Shown: one piece after another, positions 7,973 through 17,914 of the stretch
How the letters are laid out: each line of letters opens with the position of its first letter
How positions within the stretch are numbered: position 1 is the stretch's first letter
Source: Gammaproteobacteria bacterium
GTDB taxonomy: Bacteria; Pseudomonadota; Gammaproteobacteria; PS1; Pseudothioglobaceae
Direction: 5' to 3'
Length of the DNA: 43,276 bases
Assembly (NCBI GenBank): GCA_030739975.1
Contig: JASLYC010000018.1
Coordinates: 1-43,276, forward strand
Made by a program: the position numbers and the translations under genes
Notes under the pieces: model-generated
Seen by the model: only the letters and a program-made list of their open reading frames with translations
Databases searched by the model: none
Told to the model about the DNA's origin: nothing

Positions 7973-9424
7973 ATGCAATTAAGTATTGTCTCTAAAACCA
8001 TTGGTCTATTGCTAATGATTTTTAGTTTTACTCAGCTACCACCAATACTGGTTAGTTATATCCAAAATGATGGCGAAATCGCGACATTTATTACGGCTTT
8101 TGTTTTTACCTTTGTAGGAGGTCTAATATTTTGGTTTCCATACAGACAATCAAGAAAGGATTTTAAAATAAGAGAGGGGGTACTAATAGTTGTTTGTTTC
8201 TGGCTAGTTCTGTCTTTATTTGCGACTACACCATTTCTACTTACAGATTCTATTGGATATCTTTCATTCTCATCTGCCTTCTTTGAGTCAATGTCTGGAT
8301 TAACTACTACAGGTGCAACTGTAATAGATAATCTTGACCAGCTTCCAAAATCAATTTTGTACTATAGGCAACAACTTCAGTGGCTTGGAGGGATGGGAAT
8401 TATTGTCTTAGCGGTTGCAATATTGCCCCTCCTAGGGGTAGGTGGCGTAGAGCTATATCATGCAGAGTCTAGTGGAATTTCAAAAGACAGGCTAACTCCA
8501 AAATTAAGACAGACAGCCTTAATGCTTTGGAAGATTTATATCGGATTAACGATAGTTTGTGCATTATCTTATATGCTTGCTGGAATGGATATATTTGACG
8601 CTATTGGGCATAGTTTTTCAACTGTAGCAATTGGAGGCTTCTCAACTCACAATGAATCTATTGGCTATTTTAATTCCTGCCAAATCGAAATTGTGGCAAT
8701 GATATTTATGTTACTTGCTGGCGTTAATTTTTCACTTCATTTTGTAGCTTGGAGTAATCTCTCGATAAATCATTACTGGAAAGATTCTGAATTTAAAGCT
8801 TACGCAGCAATTATTACAGCAGTAATTATTATTGTGGTTTTATTACTCATAGCTAACAATCAATACGATAGCTATTTAGAATCAATTAGGCATGGAGCGT
8901 TTCAGGCAATTTCAATTGCAACCACTACTGGGTTTGCTTCGCAAAAGTTTAGTAGTTGGGTGCCAGTTATACCAACTATACTGATTATAATGAGCTTTGT
9001 TGGAGCCTGTGTTGGCTCTACTGGAGGAGGCATTAAAGTTGTAAGAGTACTAGTCATGTTTCGACTTGGAATAAGAGAGATAAAGAAATATATTCACCCT
9101 AATGCCCAAGTAAACGTTAAGTTAAATCACTCCAATCTTGCAGAAAGAACTTTAACGTCAGTTTTGGGTTTTTTTTCTTTATACATAATATCCTTTGTTT
9201 TGATACTAACCCTTCTAATGTTAACTGGGATGGACCAAGTAAGCGCCTTCTCTTCAACAGCAGCCAGCATGAACAATCTAGGCCCTGGACTTGGCAGTGT
9301 GGCAGAAAATTATTCCTCTGTAAGCGATACAGCTAAATGGATTCTAAGCATATCAATGCTTATCGGACGTCTAGAGGTTTTAACACTTATTGCTCTATTT
9401 CATAAATCTTTTTGGCGTTATTAA
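7973..9424 (+). CDS. trkH: Trk potassium transporter membrane subunit TrkH
   Basis: TrkH is the K+-conducting integral membrane subunit, with four pore-loop repeats. The 483 aa equal the usual length. Selectivity-filter-like segments are visible as ESMSGLTTTGATV, STVAIGGFSTHN, SIATTTGFASQ and ASMNNLGPGLG. QQLQWLGGMGIIVLAVAILP is a strongly conserved block. Hydrophobic segments run through the whole length. It lies 39 bp behind trkA, completing the transporter in one operon. Confidence 0.97.
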   Translation: MQLSIVSKTIGLLLMIFSFTQLPPILVSYIQNDGEIATFITAFVFTFVGGLIFWFPYRQSRKDFKIREGVLIVVCFWLVLSLFATTPFLLTDSIGYLSFSSAFFESMSGLTTTGATVIDNLDQLPKSILYYRQQLQWLGGMGIIVLAVAILPLLGVGGVELYHAESSGISKDRLTPKLRQTALMLWKIYIGLTIVCALSYMLAGMDIFDAIGHSFSTVAIGGFSTHNESIGYFNSCQIEIVAMIFMLLAGVNFSLHFVAWSNLSINHYWKDSEFKAYAAIITAVIIIVVLLLIANNQYDSYLESIRHGAFQAISIATTTGFASQKFSSWVPVIPTILIIMSFVGACVGSTGGGIKVVRVLVMFRLGIREIKKYIHPNAQVNVKLNHSNLAERTLTSVLGFFSLYIISFVLILTLLMLTGMDQVSAFSSTAASMNNLGPGLGSVAENYSSVSDTAKWILSISMLIGRLEVLTLIALFHKSFWRY

Positions 9425-9506
9425 TAGTACTAATAAATAAATTCTGTTCCATTAAATTAACAGTTACAATGCCAACAATTTTAGCTAATTAAATACCAAT
9501 ACTGCT

Positions 9507-10730
9507 ATGGAAGTTATTTCTAATTTTTCCAAATTATCAGCCACTGTAGAATGCTTTTCCAACAAGGATAATATTAAGGTTGGCGAGTACAGCAACCAAG
9601 ATATACTAAGTCTTGATAATTTTAACAAAGCTAAAATAGAGATTGAATCGTGGGATGGATATAAACCAACCACACTACATTCTTTGAAAGATATCGCCAT
9701 TTATAACAATGTCGAGGAAATACTATACAAAGACGAATATTCGCGCTTTTCTTTAAAGAGTTTTAAGGCTCTTGGTGGCGCCTATGCTGTATCAAAATTA
9801 TTAATAGAAGAGCTGAAAAAAAATGAAATTGATGCAAACTCAGATGACCTAATATCTGGAAGATATGCAGGCATTACAGCCAAAATTACGGTATGTTGTG
9901 CTACCGATGGAAACCATGGCCGCTCAGTGGCATGGGGATCAAAAATGTTTGGTTGTGGTTGTGAAATATATATTCATAAAAATGTCAGTATCGCTAGAGA
10001 AAAAGCAATTGCAAAGTTCGGAGCAAATGTTCATCGTATTGATGGAAATTATGATGACTCTGTTCATATTGCAGCAAAAGTTTCAGCGGATAACAATTAC
10101 TTCGTTGTTTCAGATACATCATATGAGGGCTATACAGAAATACCAAAAAGCGTAATGCAGGGCTACACAATTATGGTCGATGAAGCTATTAACCAAATAA
10201 ATAAGTTTCCTACACATGTGTTCTTACAAGGAGGTGTGGGCGGATTAGCAGCTGCTGTAGTATCATATTTCATAGAATATGACCATATAAATACACCTAT
10301 TTTTGTAGTAGTTGAGCCGTCTAATGCAGACTGTCTATTTCAGAGCGCAAAGAGCGGCATTCCAACAATAATTGAAGGCGATTTGGAGACAGTAATGGCT
10401 GGACTGGCATGCGGCGAGGTATCTTTGTTAGCTTGGGAAATATTAAAGAATAGAGTTAATCATTTTATGGTTATAGATGATTTATGCGTTGCCCCCACTA
10501 TGCAATTATTAGCGTCTAACTCTATACCAATAATATCTGGAGAGTCTGCAGTAGCAGGCTTGTCTGGTTTTTTGTTGGCAGCAAAAAATGACTCACTCCG
10601 AGAAGAGTTAAATATAGACAGTAATTCACGTATATTGTGTTTTGGTACTGAGGGAGATACAGACGAAGAGGCCTACACAGTAGCTGTTGGAAAATCATCA
10701 CAAGATATTATAGATTCAGCAAATAATTAA
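9507..10730 (+). CDS. Diaminopropionate ammonia-lyase-like PLP enzyme
   Basis: A fold-type II PLP enzyme of 407 aa, matching diaminopropionate ammonia-lyase (E. coli YgeX, about 400 aa), which converts 2,3-diaminopropionate to pyruvate and ammonia. The PLP lysine is likely Lys87 in RFSLKSFKALGGAYA. CCATDGNHGRSVAWGSKMFG matches the TTDGNHGRGVAWAA block of YgeX. VFLQGGVGGLAAAVVSYF is the glycine-rich phosphate-binding region. The family also includes threonine-dehydratase-like EutB enzymes of ectoine breakdown, and the partner downstream makes a diaminobutyrate-type substrate possible. The M24 gene begins 1 nt after its stop, so the two are translationally linked. Substrate is inference. Confidence 0.85.
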   Translation: MEVISNFSKLSATVECFSNKDNIKVGEYSNQDILSLDNFNKAKIEIESWDGYKPTTLHSLKDIAIYNNVEEILYKDEYSRFSLKSFKALGGAYAVSKLLIEELKKNEIDANSDDLISGRYAGITAKITVCCATDGNHGRSVAWGSKMFGCGCEIYIHKNVSIAREKAIAKFGANVHRIDGNYDDSVHIAAKVSADNNYFVVSDTSYEGYTEIPKSVMQGYTIMVDEAINQINKFPTHVFLQGGVGGLAAAVVSYFIEYDHINTPIFVVVEPSNADCLFQSAKSGIPTIIEGDLETVMAGLACGEVSLLAWEILKNRVNHFMVIDDLCVAPTMQLLASNSIPIISGESAVAGLSGFLLAAKNDSLREELNIDSNSRILCFGTEGDTDEEAYTVAVGKSSQDIIDSANN

Positions 10731-10731
10731 C

Positions 10732-11901
10732 ATGATAAACATACCAAAAAGAGGTTTTGAAACAATAGAGTATGAGTCTAGGCTAGAAAATATACAACGC
10801 CTTATGTTTGAATCTGCAATGGATGTAATTTTATTAACTACTCAAGTCGATATTGAGTATTACACTGGATTCAAAACACAATTTTTTCAAAGTCCTACTA
10901 GGCCATGGTTTGTTTTAATACCATCTAAAGGGAAACCAAGAGCAATTATTCCTGTTATTGGGGAGTCAGGAATGAGAGAGACTTGGATTGATGATATAAA
11001 AACATGGATGTCGCCTAACCCTAAAGACGATGGAATATCTCTATTAACTGATTCTATAAAATTATTCGCAAAGAATTATAAATGTATGGGTGTATCCTTG
11101 GGGCAAGAAAGCACTATTAGGATGCCACAAAGTGATTACGAAGAACTGAAAAATAATATACCTAGTATAGAAATAAAGGACGCTAATTTGATTCTTAGGG
11201 AGGTTCGCTATACTAAGTCTGCTGCTGAGGTTGATAAGATTCGTCATGTATGTCAGATCACTTCTAAGGGCTTTATTGACTTAGAGGGAATGTTAAAAGT
11301 AGGTCTTAGCGAGAGACATAATTGCCAACTTTTTAAACAATATTTGCTAGCCCTTGGCGTTGACGATTCACCTTACCTGGTTTCAGGTTCAGGGAGGGGT
11401 GGATACGGCTCGATTATTATGGGCCCTACTGATAAACTGATTGAGGAGGGTGATATATTTATTATAGATACGGGTTCAGTTTTCGATAGTTATTATTGTG
11501 ATTTTGACCGTAACTATGCTTTCGGTAGTGCAACAGATATGGCAAAAAAAGCATACCAAACTATCTTTAAGGCTACCGAAAAAGGTTTTACAGAGTGTCA
11601 GGTAGGAAATACAACTTCAGATGTATTTAATGCAATGAATACTGTTTTGCAAGATGGAGGAGCTATAGGTTCTACGGTAGGTAGACTAGGTCATGGCTTA
11701 GGTTTGCAGTTGACTGAATGGCCATCAAATACTGCAAATGACAATACTATTCTTAAGCCTGGAGTAGTATTAACCTTGGAGCCAGGCATGATGTACTTAC
11801 CTGGCAAAGAGATGGTTCATGAAGAAAATATTGTTATAACTGAAGATGGGCCTGAATGGCTAAGTATTAGGGCTAACGAAGAATTGCCGATAATCAGGTA
11901 A
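10732..11901 (+). CDS. M24 family metallopeptidase, ectoine-hydrolase (DoeA/EutD)-like
   Basis: A 389-aa pita-bread hydrolase. The N-terminal creatinase-like domain runs to about residue 155. The C-terminal M24 domain carries all five metal ligands: Asp246 (IIDTGS), Asp257 (YYCDFDR), His321 (GHGLGLQ), Glu350 (LEPGM) and Glu364 (VHEENIVIT). Close relatives include Xaa-Pro dipeptidases and ectoine hydrolase DoeA/EutD, which opens ectoine to N-acetyldiaminobutyrate. Tight coupling to a diaminoacid lyase favours a small-molecule catabolic role over protein turnover, but no deacetylase (DoeB/EutE) is in the window. Molecular class is certain; substrate is inference. Confidence 0.85.
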   Translation: MINIPKRGFETIEYESRLENIQRLMFESAMDVILLTTQVDIEYYTGFKTQFFQSPTRPWFVLIPSKGKPRAIIPVIGESGMRETWIDDIKTWMSPNPKDDGISLLTDSIKLFAKNYKCMGVSLGQESTIRMPQSDYEELKNNIPSIEIKDANLILREVRYTKSAAEVDKIRHVCQITSKGFIDLEGMLKVGLSERHNCQLFKQYLLALGVDDSPYLVSGSGRGGYGSIIMGPTDKLIEEGDIFIIDTGSVFDSYYCDFDRNYAFGSATDMAKKAYQTIFKATEKGFTECQVGNTTSDVFNAMNTVLQDGGAIGSTVGRLGHGLGLQLTEWPSNTANDNTILKPGVVLTLEPGMMYLPGKEMVHEENIVITEDGPEWLSIRANEELPIIR

Positions 11902-11975
11902 AAACTCACATAAATGTTCCTATCTGCCTTTATATAAGGTCTGCATTATAAGAAATATAATCGATACTAGTCACA

Positions 11976-14036
11976 CTATTTTTCAATAATTACATTATAT
12001 CCTGGCAGGGTGTTTAGAATTTTTTTCCCGTAAAACTTTGTATTCAGGCGATTATCAAAAATTGTTATTTTACCAATATCTGTTTCTGTACGGATTAGCC
12101 TCCCGCACGCCTGAACCAGTCTCAGTGATGCATCAGGTAAAGATATTTCCATAAAAGGGTTTCTGTTTTTTAATTTAAGAAACTCTTGAGTGGTCTTTTC
12201 TATGGGAGATGTTGGCACACTAAAACGTAGTTTTGCAATTATTACATGACTTAATAGTTTGCCCTTAAGGTCGACACCCTCTGCAAAACTATCTAGTCCA
12301 AAAATAACGCTACCTTTATTTTTATTACAAAGCGTGATGTGTTTTTCTAGTATATTTTTTTTTGAAAATTCGCCTTGCACAAGTAATTCACATTCAAGCT
12401 CTTCATGTATCAGGTCAGCAACATTTTGCATTTGTTTGTTTGAGGCGAACAATACCAATGTAGCTTCTTTAGGGTTGATACGCTTTATAAGTTCAGAGGC
12501 AATTTCATTAGTATGATTATAAGTCTGCGTAGGGCTATGCTCTAGTTTGGCAACAATAAAATCAATCCTTTCTAGGTTAAATGGAGACGGTAGCCGTAGA
12601 TATATATTCTCATCATACTTTAATCCTAATTGCTGATTAAATCTGTCGAAACTGCCTAGCGAGGTAAGAGTGGCTGAAGTTAGAACAACACCAGGGGCCT
12701 TTGACCATATCAAACTATATAATTTAGATGATATGTCTGTTTTTGCGCTACATAAAGAGTAGTTATTTTTTTTATTTGTTAATTTAGATTCTTCTATCCA
12801 TCTAGAGTTCGGCATTTTGTCTTTTTCATCTTTAGTTAAAAAAGAATCAAGCAAAATAAGGATTGAGCTTAATTGCTGCTCGCATTCACCCAAAGCATTC
12901 CCGATTTGATCTCTAATCGATTTATCGACAATTTTAATTTTTTGATGTTCAATCCAGCCATTCTTTAATGTTTCAAATTTATTAATCACAGAGCTAAATA
13001 CATTCTTAATATTAAAGCACACAGGAGTGATTTTCTTATCGACAACCCCTTTTTCAAATATATAAATGCTTTCTTCATATTCATACTTACTCAGAGCGTC
13101 AATTAATTCATCTATATAAGAATCTATTTTCTTTATTTCACTTTTTGGTATATTTTTCTTTGTAATCTTACTAACCTGTTCGCTAACGCTTTGAGTTTTT
13201 CGGATAACAGACTTAATGTTTTCTGTTGTAGTTGATTGTGAGAATTGGGAGAGAGCTTTTTGGTTTAAGTGATGTGCCTCATCAATTACAAAAATTGTAT
13301 CCTCAACATTCGGTAGTACAGTGTTACCAGTAGAAAGGTCTGCAAGAACTAAATCATGATTGGCAATGATAACTTCAGCCTTTGCAATTTTTTTTCTGGC
13401 CATAAAGAAGCAACAGTCTTTATAGAATTCGCAACTCTTTGCAGTGCATGTAAAGCGATTACATGCTACCTTTTGCCACAAACTTTGGTCTGGAGCTTTA
13501 GTTAAATTATCAATCTCACCATTCCATTTTTTAGAAGAGTAGTCGTCAAGCATTTCATTTAACTTTTGAAGTTGAAATTTTTCTGGGGCCTCATTCCACA
13601 ATATTAAATTTTCAAATAATGGATTTTCAGTCGCAACATTGTCAACTAAGTTTACTAGATTACGAATACATAAATATCTAGACCTACCCTTAACCAAAAT
13701 GTATTCAAAGTCGGATATACAGTATTGTTGTGCTTCTGGGAGGTCTTTCTTTATTAATTGCTCCTGCAGAGCAATATTTGCAGTTGATATTACAAGTTTT
13801 TTATTGTCAGCTACTGCAATTGGAATTGCGCTTAATAGGTAGGCAATAGTTTTGCCAGTTCCAGTGGGAGCTTCAACACATAGTATATTGTTATAGCCCA
13901 CATGATCACCTGACAAAGTTTTAGAAATTTCAGCAATCATTTTGTTTTGGGCTTGCCGAACTTTGAAGTCTGACATGCCAGACTTTGCAGATATATAGGA
14001 TTGGCGGATTTGTGTTTTTAAATCGTCAGAGAGCAT
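11976..14036 (-). CDS. dinG: ATP-dependent DNA helicase of the DinG/XPD family
   Basis: An SF2 5'-3' helicase with an iron-sulfur domain. Walker A is APTGTGKT at residues 56-63; the Walker B/DEAH box is VIDEAHH near 250-256. The Fe-S cysteines are C123 (YLCIRN) and the C192-C197-C202-C208/209 cluster in ACNRFTCTAKSCEFYKDCC. Motif VI is QACGRLIRTETD near the C-terminus. At 686 aa it lies between E. coli YoaA (636) and DinG (716), so either orthology is possible. Such helicases resolve R-loops and other structures at replication forks. It follows ispB by about 110 bp on the same strand. Confidence 0.88.
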   Translation of the reverse strand: MLSDDLKTQIRQSYISAKSGMSDFKVRQAQNKMIAEISKTLSGDHVGYNNILCVEAPTGTGKTIAYLLSAIPIAVADNKKLVISTANIALQEQLIKKDLPEAQQYCISDFEYILVKGRSRYLCIRNLVNLVDNVATENPLFENLILWNEAPEKFQLQKLNEMLDDYSSKKWNGEIDNLTKAPDQSLWQKVACNRFTCTAKSCEFYKDCCFFMARKKIAKAEVIIANHDLVLADLSTGNTVLPNVEDTIFVIDEAHHLNQKALSQFSQSTTTENIKSVIRKTQSVSEQVSKITKKNIPKSEIKKIDSYIDELIDALSKYEYEESIYIFEKGVVDKKITPVCFNIKNVFSSVINKFETLKNGWIEHQKIKIVDKSIRDQIGNALGECEQQLSSILILLDSFLTKDEKDKMPNSRWIEESKLTNKKNNYSLCSAKTDISSKLYSLIWSKAPGVVLTSATLTSLGSFDRFNQQLGLKYDENIYLRLPSPFNLERIDFIVAKLEHSPTQTYNHTNEIASELIKRINPKEATLVLFASNKQMQNVADLIHEELECELLVQGEFSKKNILEKHITLCNKNKGSVIFGLDSFAEGVDLKGKLLSHVIIAKLRFSVPTSPIEKTTQEFLKLKNRNPFMEISLPDASLRLVQACGRLIRTETDIGKITIFDNRLNTKFYGKKILNTLPGYNVIIEK

Positions 14037-14149
14037 AACAATTATATATTACTGCCTTTTAGTGAGTTTCAATTAGTGGCATATTATGCGCAAGTATTGT
14101 TATATATCATTTTTGTAAGTCACATATATATAAATGATATTAGAACTAA

Positions 14150-15121
14150 TCAAGAGTCTCTTTTCAATGATAGGTCGCACAATAATATTAATGCTTTTTT
14201 GTAGTTAGATTCTGGTAAATCCTTTATCGCTGTTCTAGCTAAGTCGGCAGATTCTTTTGCTTTTCCTCTTGCATATTCGAATGCCCCAGTATTTTTAAGA
14301 ATATTAATTACTTTATCAACGCCTACATTGTCTCTATTTTCAATAGCGCCAACAAGAATCTCGTGCTCTTTCCCTGAAGTGTGTTTTAGCGCATATATCA
14401 TCGGAAGTGTAGTTTTGCCTTCAGATAAATCATCACCAATTTCTTTTCCCATAGTTTCTACATCAGACTCAAAGTCGAGTATATCGTCAACAATTTGAAA
14501 GGCATTACCTAGGTGCAAACCGTAATCCTTTAGGGCTGATTCGAAGGCCTTATCAGCCCCAGATAAAATTGCTCCTATCTGAGTAGAGGCTTTAAATAGA
14601 CATGCGGTCTTGTTCTCAATTACCTGAAAATATTCTGATTCAGAGAGTTTTGGATTGTGACAATTTAATAATTGCATTACCTCTCCCTCTGCAATGTTAT
14701 TGGTTACTTTGGACATAATTTTCATGATGCTCATCGAATCTATTTCAACCATTAATTCAAAGGCACGAGAGTATAGGAAATCTCCCACTAGAACTGAGGC
14801 TGCATTGCCCCAAACTTCGTTAGCTGTATTACGACCCCTTCTGGTTCTTGATTCATCTACAATATCATCATGCAGAAGAGTTGCTGTATGGATAAGTTCA
14901 ATTACAACGGCCATGATATGGTGCTGTTCACCGTTATATTTTGTAGCTCTAGCGCTTAGTAATAGTAGCAATGGTCGAATTCTTTTACCACCAGCAGAAA
15001 TAATATAGTTACTCATAGTGTTAATCAGAGCAACATTTGAACTTAGGCTGCTAATAAGAGCTTTATCAGTTTTTTGTAGATCTACTTTTAGTAGCTCTTG
15101 GATGTCACTATAGTTATTCAT
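14150..15121 (-). CDS. ispB: Polyprenyl (octaprenyl) diphosphate synthase
   Basis: A 323-aa all-helical trans-prenyltransferase that builds the long side chain of ubiquinone/menaquinone from IPP. The first Asp-rich motif is LLHDDIVDESRTRRG (DDIVDE at 85-90) and the second is DDILDFESD (212-220). GGKRIRPLLLLL near residue 45 is the conserved substrate-binding block. Small residues ahead of the first motif agree with long-chain products. The window also holds dxs and ispG, upstream in the same pathway. Confidence 0.94.
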   Translation of the reverse strand: MNNYSDIQELLKVDLQKTDKALISSLSSNVALINTMSNYIISAGGKRIRPLLLLLSARATKYNGEQHHIMAVVIELIHTATLLHDDIVDESRTRRGRNTANEVWGNAASVLVGDFLYSRAFELMVEIDSMSIMKIMSKVTNNIAEGEVMQLLNCHNPKLSESEYFQVIENKTACLFKASTQIGAILSGADKAFESALKDYGLHLGNAFQIVDDILDFESDVETMGKEIGDDLSEGKTTLPMIYALKHTSGKEHEILVGAIENRDNVGVDKVINILKNTGAFEYARGKAKESADLARTAIKDLPESNYKKALILLCDLSLKRDS

Positions 15122-15198
15122 AGGGTGTCATTTTATACTAGAAACTTAAAGCTAGTTTCATGCCAATATGCAATACATTCATGGATTATATATATTAG

Positions 15199-15834
15199 TT
15201 ATTTTTTTGAAGAAATAGGCTTTAATCCATGTGCCAGAAGGTATACCTCTTTAGATCTTGGTCTTGAGGCTTTTGGTTTGCGTATAGTTACATTAACAAA
15301 TAAGTTTCGGCATGAATTAATAAAAACATCAAAGCCTTCACCTTGAAACACTTTGACAAAGAAATAACCTTTTGATGAGATTGTTTTGACTGCCATATCA
15401 AGTGCAAGCTCGCAAAGGTGCATTGATTTGGGTATGTCTACTGATAGCTGTCCACTCATATTAGGGGCCATATCAGAAAGCACCACGTCTACCTTGTTAC
15501 CTCTAGTTAATAACAATAGTTCTTCATATACAGAGTCAGTAGTAAAATCACCACACAGAAATTCAACACCATTTATCGGCTCTATATCCAATATATCGCT
15601 CGAAATAACCTTACCAGACTTGCCAACAATTTTAGCTGCAAGCTGACTCCATCCCCCTGGTGCAGCACCTAAATCTAGAACTAAATCTCCTGGCTTTATA
15701 AAATTGTCTTTGTTAACTACTTCAGACAGCTTATAAACAGCCCTTGATCGGTAACCCTCCTTTTGAGATTTTTTTACATATTCGTCTTTAATGTGCTCGC
15801 TCATCCAGCGACCAGAACTACCTTTTTTTGCCAT
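15199..15834 (-). CDS. rlmE: 23S rRNA (uridine2552-2'-O)-methyltransferase RlmE
   Basis: RlmE (FtsJ/RrmJ) methylates the 2'-OH of U2552 in the 50S A loop and helps subunit assembly, and is heat-inducible in E. coli. The 211 aa match the family (209 in E. coli). SAM motif I is [13 protein letters not shown] (residues 52-64). The K-D-K-E catalytic tetrad is visible as Lys35 (RAVYKL), Asp121 ([12 protein letters not shown]), a Lys in [10 protein letters not shown], and Glu in SKEVYLL. ispB follows 77 bp downstream and typA is divergent upstream. Confidence 0.96.
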   Translation of the reverse strand: MAKKGSSGRWMSEHIKDEYVKKSQKEGYRSRAVYKLSEVVNKDNFIKPGDLVLDLGAAPGGWSQLAAKIVGKSGKVISSDILDIEPINGVEFLCGDFTTDSVYEELLLLTRGNKVDVVLSDMAPNMSGQLSVDIPKSMHLCELALDMAVKTISSKGYFFVKVFQGEGFDVFINSCRNLFVNVTIRKPKASRPRSKEVYLLAHGLKPISSKK

Positions 15835-15914
15835 AACTGTTAGTGTAAATAATTGGTAATGCTAACAGGCATTTTACGGGATAATAATGGCTTTTTTTGT
15901 TCCTCCAAATAATT

Positions 15915-17729
15915 ATGATAGATAAGCTAAGGAATATTGCCATCATTGCCCATGTTGATCATGGCAAGACTACGCTAGTTGATAAACTTCTTGAGCAGTC
16001 TCAAACTTTTGATGAAAGGTTCGAGTCTACTGACAGGATGATGGATTCGAATGATTTAGAGAAGGAGCGTGGCATTACAATTTCTTCAAAAAATACAGCA
16101 ATCAAATGGAAAGATTACCGTATTAATATTGTCGATACACCTGGTCATGCAGATTTTGGTGGTGAAGTTGAGCGCGTATTGTCAATGGTTGACAGCGTAC
16201 TATTATTAGTAGATGCAGTTGATGGTCCAATGCCGCAGACACGTTTTGTTACTAAAAAAGCTTTCGACAAAGGCCTAAACCCGATAGTTGTAATAAACAA
16301 GATAGACAGAGATAGCGCAAGACCGGACTGGGTAATTGACCAAGTATTTGACCTGTTCGACCAGCTAGGAGCAACTGATGAGCAGTTAGATTTCCCTGTT
16401 ATATACGCCTCTGCTATTAACGGATATGCATCTTTGGATGATGATGTTCGTGATGGAGATATGACCCCCATGTTCGAGACAATAATAGAAAAAGTTCTTG
16501 CGCCTGATGTTGATGTTAGTGGCCCATTTCAGATGCAAATAACAGCCCTAGATTACTCTTCATTTGTTGGTGCGATTGGTATTGGTCGTATAACAAGAGG
16601 GAGCATTAAACGTAATATGCAAGCTGTACTGATAAATGAAAACGGAAACAAAAGGAACGTAAAGATTTCTCAACTTATGGGTTTCCATGGCCTAGAAAAA
16701 ATTGAAACTAGTAGTGCACATGCTGGCGATATTGTTGCGGTTGTTGGTATTGACAATGTATCAATATCTGACACCCTGTGTGATCCAGAATCAGTCGAAG
16801 CTTTAGCGCCATTATCAGTTGATGAGCCTACAGTTTCAATGGCATTTAGAGTTAACGATTCACCATTTGCTGGTCAAGATGGAAAATATATCACCTCAAG
16901 AAATATTCGTGATCGTCTAGACAAAGAGCTTATATATAACGTAGCATTGAGGGTTGAAAATACAAGTGACCCATCAGAATTCTTGGTATCTGGAAGGGGA
17001 GAATTGCATTTATCAGTTTTAATTGAGACTATGCGAAGAGAGGGGTTTGAGCTAGCAGTCGGAAGACCTCAAGTTATTCTAAAAGAAATTAATGGGGTAG
17101 TTTGTGAGCCATTTGAACAACTAACCGTTGATGTTGAATCCCAACATCAGGGAACGGTTATGGAACGCTTAGGAGAAAGGAAAGCTGAATTAACAAACAT
17201 GATGCCAGATAGTAAGGGACGAGTAAAACTGGACTTTATAATCCCATCACGTGGCCTTATAGGCTTTAGAACAGAATTCCTAACAGCGACCACCGGTACT
17301 GGTTTGATGTATTCAACTTTTGATGGTTATAGTGCCCAAAAAACAGGGAAAATTGGTCAACGCTCTAACGGCTCTTTAATATCAATGAACCAGGGAAAAG
17401 CGGTAGCTTATGCAATATTTAATCTGCAAAAGAGTGGCAAGTTTTTTGTTGAGCATAGCACTGATATATACGAAGGTATGGTCGTAGGAATCCATTCTCG
17501 TGATAAGGACTTAGTGGTCAATGTTATGAAGGGTAAGCAATTAACCAATGTGCGTGCTTCAGGCACTGATGATGCAGTAGTATTAACTCCACCTATCAAA
17601 CTAGACCTTGAGCAGGCACTAGAATTTATCGATGACGATGAGTTAGTGGAAGTTACACCAAACAATATTCGTATTCGTAAGAGGTTGTTAACAGAAAACT
17701 CTAGAAAAAGGGCAAGAAACCAAGCATAG
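15915..17729 (+). CDS. typA: Ribosome-associated GTPase TypA/BipA
   Basis: A translational GTPase of the EF-G family that assists 50S assembly and stress adaptation. I start at the ATG giving [20 protein letters not shown]; the track's 15897 start is a TTG adding six unconserved residues. G1 is [10 protein letters not shown]2 lies in the RGITI block, G3 is DTPGHADF, G4 is NKID and G5 is SAING-like. Length is 604 aa against 607 in E. coli. The C-terminal half has the BipA-specific block [20 protein letters not shown]. Confidence 0.97.
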   Translation: MIDKLRNIAIIAHVDHGKTTLVDKLLEQSQTFDERFESTDRMMDSNDLEKERGITISSKNTAIKWKDYRINIVDTPGHADFGGEVERVLSMVDSVLLLVDAVDGPMPQTRFVTKKAFDKGLNPIVVINKIDRDSARPDWVIDQVFDLFDQLGATDEQLDFPVIYASAINGYASLDDDVRDGDMTPMFETIIEKVLAPDVDVSGPFQMQITALDYSSFVGAIGIGRITRGSIKRNMQAVLINENGNKRNVKISQLMGFHGLEKIETSSAHAGDIVAVVGIDNVSISDTLCDPESVEALAPLSVDEPTVSMAFRVNDSPFAGQDGKYITSRNIRDRLDKELIYNVALRVENTSDPSEFLVSGRGELHLSVLIETMRREGFELAVGRPQVILKEINGVVCEPFEQLTVDVESQHQGTVMERLGERKAELTNMMPDSKGRVKLDFIIPSRGLIGFRTEFLTATTGTGLMYSTFDGYSAQKTGKIGQRSNGSLISMNQGKAVAYAIFNLQKSGKFFVEHSTDIYEGMVVGIHSRDKDLVVNVMKGKQLTNVRASGTDDAVVLTPPIKLDLEQALEFIDDDELVEVTPNNIRIRKRLLTENSRKRARNQA

Positions 17730-17914
17730 TATTGCTCTTTAGTTGAAGATACTGGGGAAAATATATGTTATTATTGTTGCAATAAAGAAGACACAGTTGT
17801 TCAAAAAACCCCTAAATGATAGGTTTTATATTTAGGAATATTGTGTTAATATTATGCCTTTCAAAAATAATTCCAGTAGGTTAAACTAACAACATTTGTA
17901 TTCTAATGTGAACT

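Noticed and set aside
14104-14140. Inverted repeat ATATCATTT...AAATGATAT between ispB and dinG
   Set aside because: One GC pair in nine, a 19-nt loop and no U-tract; too weak to call a terminator.
15897-15914. TTG start extension of TypA by six residues
   Set aside because: [20 protein letters not shown] at 15915 matches the family N-terminus; the extension is unconserved.
16015-16035. GGTTCGAGTC, a tRNA T-arm-like string
   Set aside because: Lies within conserved typA codons and no cloverleaf can be built around it.
17811-17836. CCTAAAT...ATTTAGG hairpin after typA
   Set aside because: AT-rich 7-bp stem with a 12-nt loop and no T-run; not convincing.
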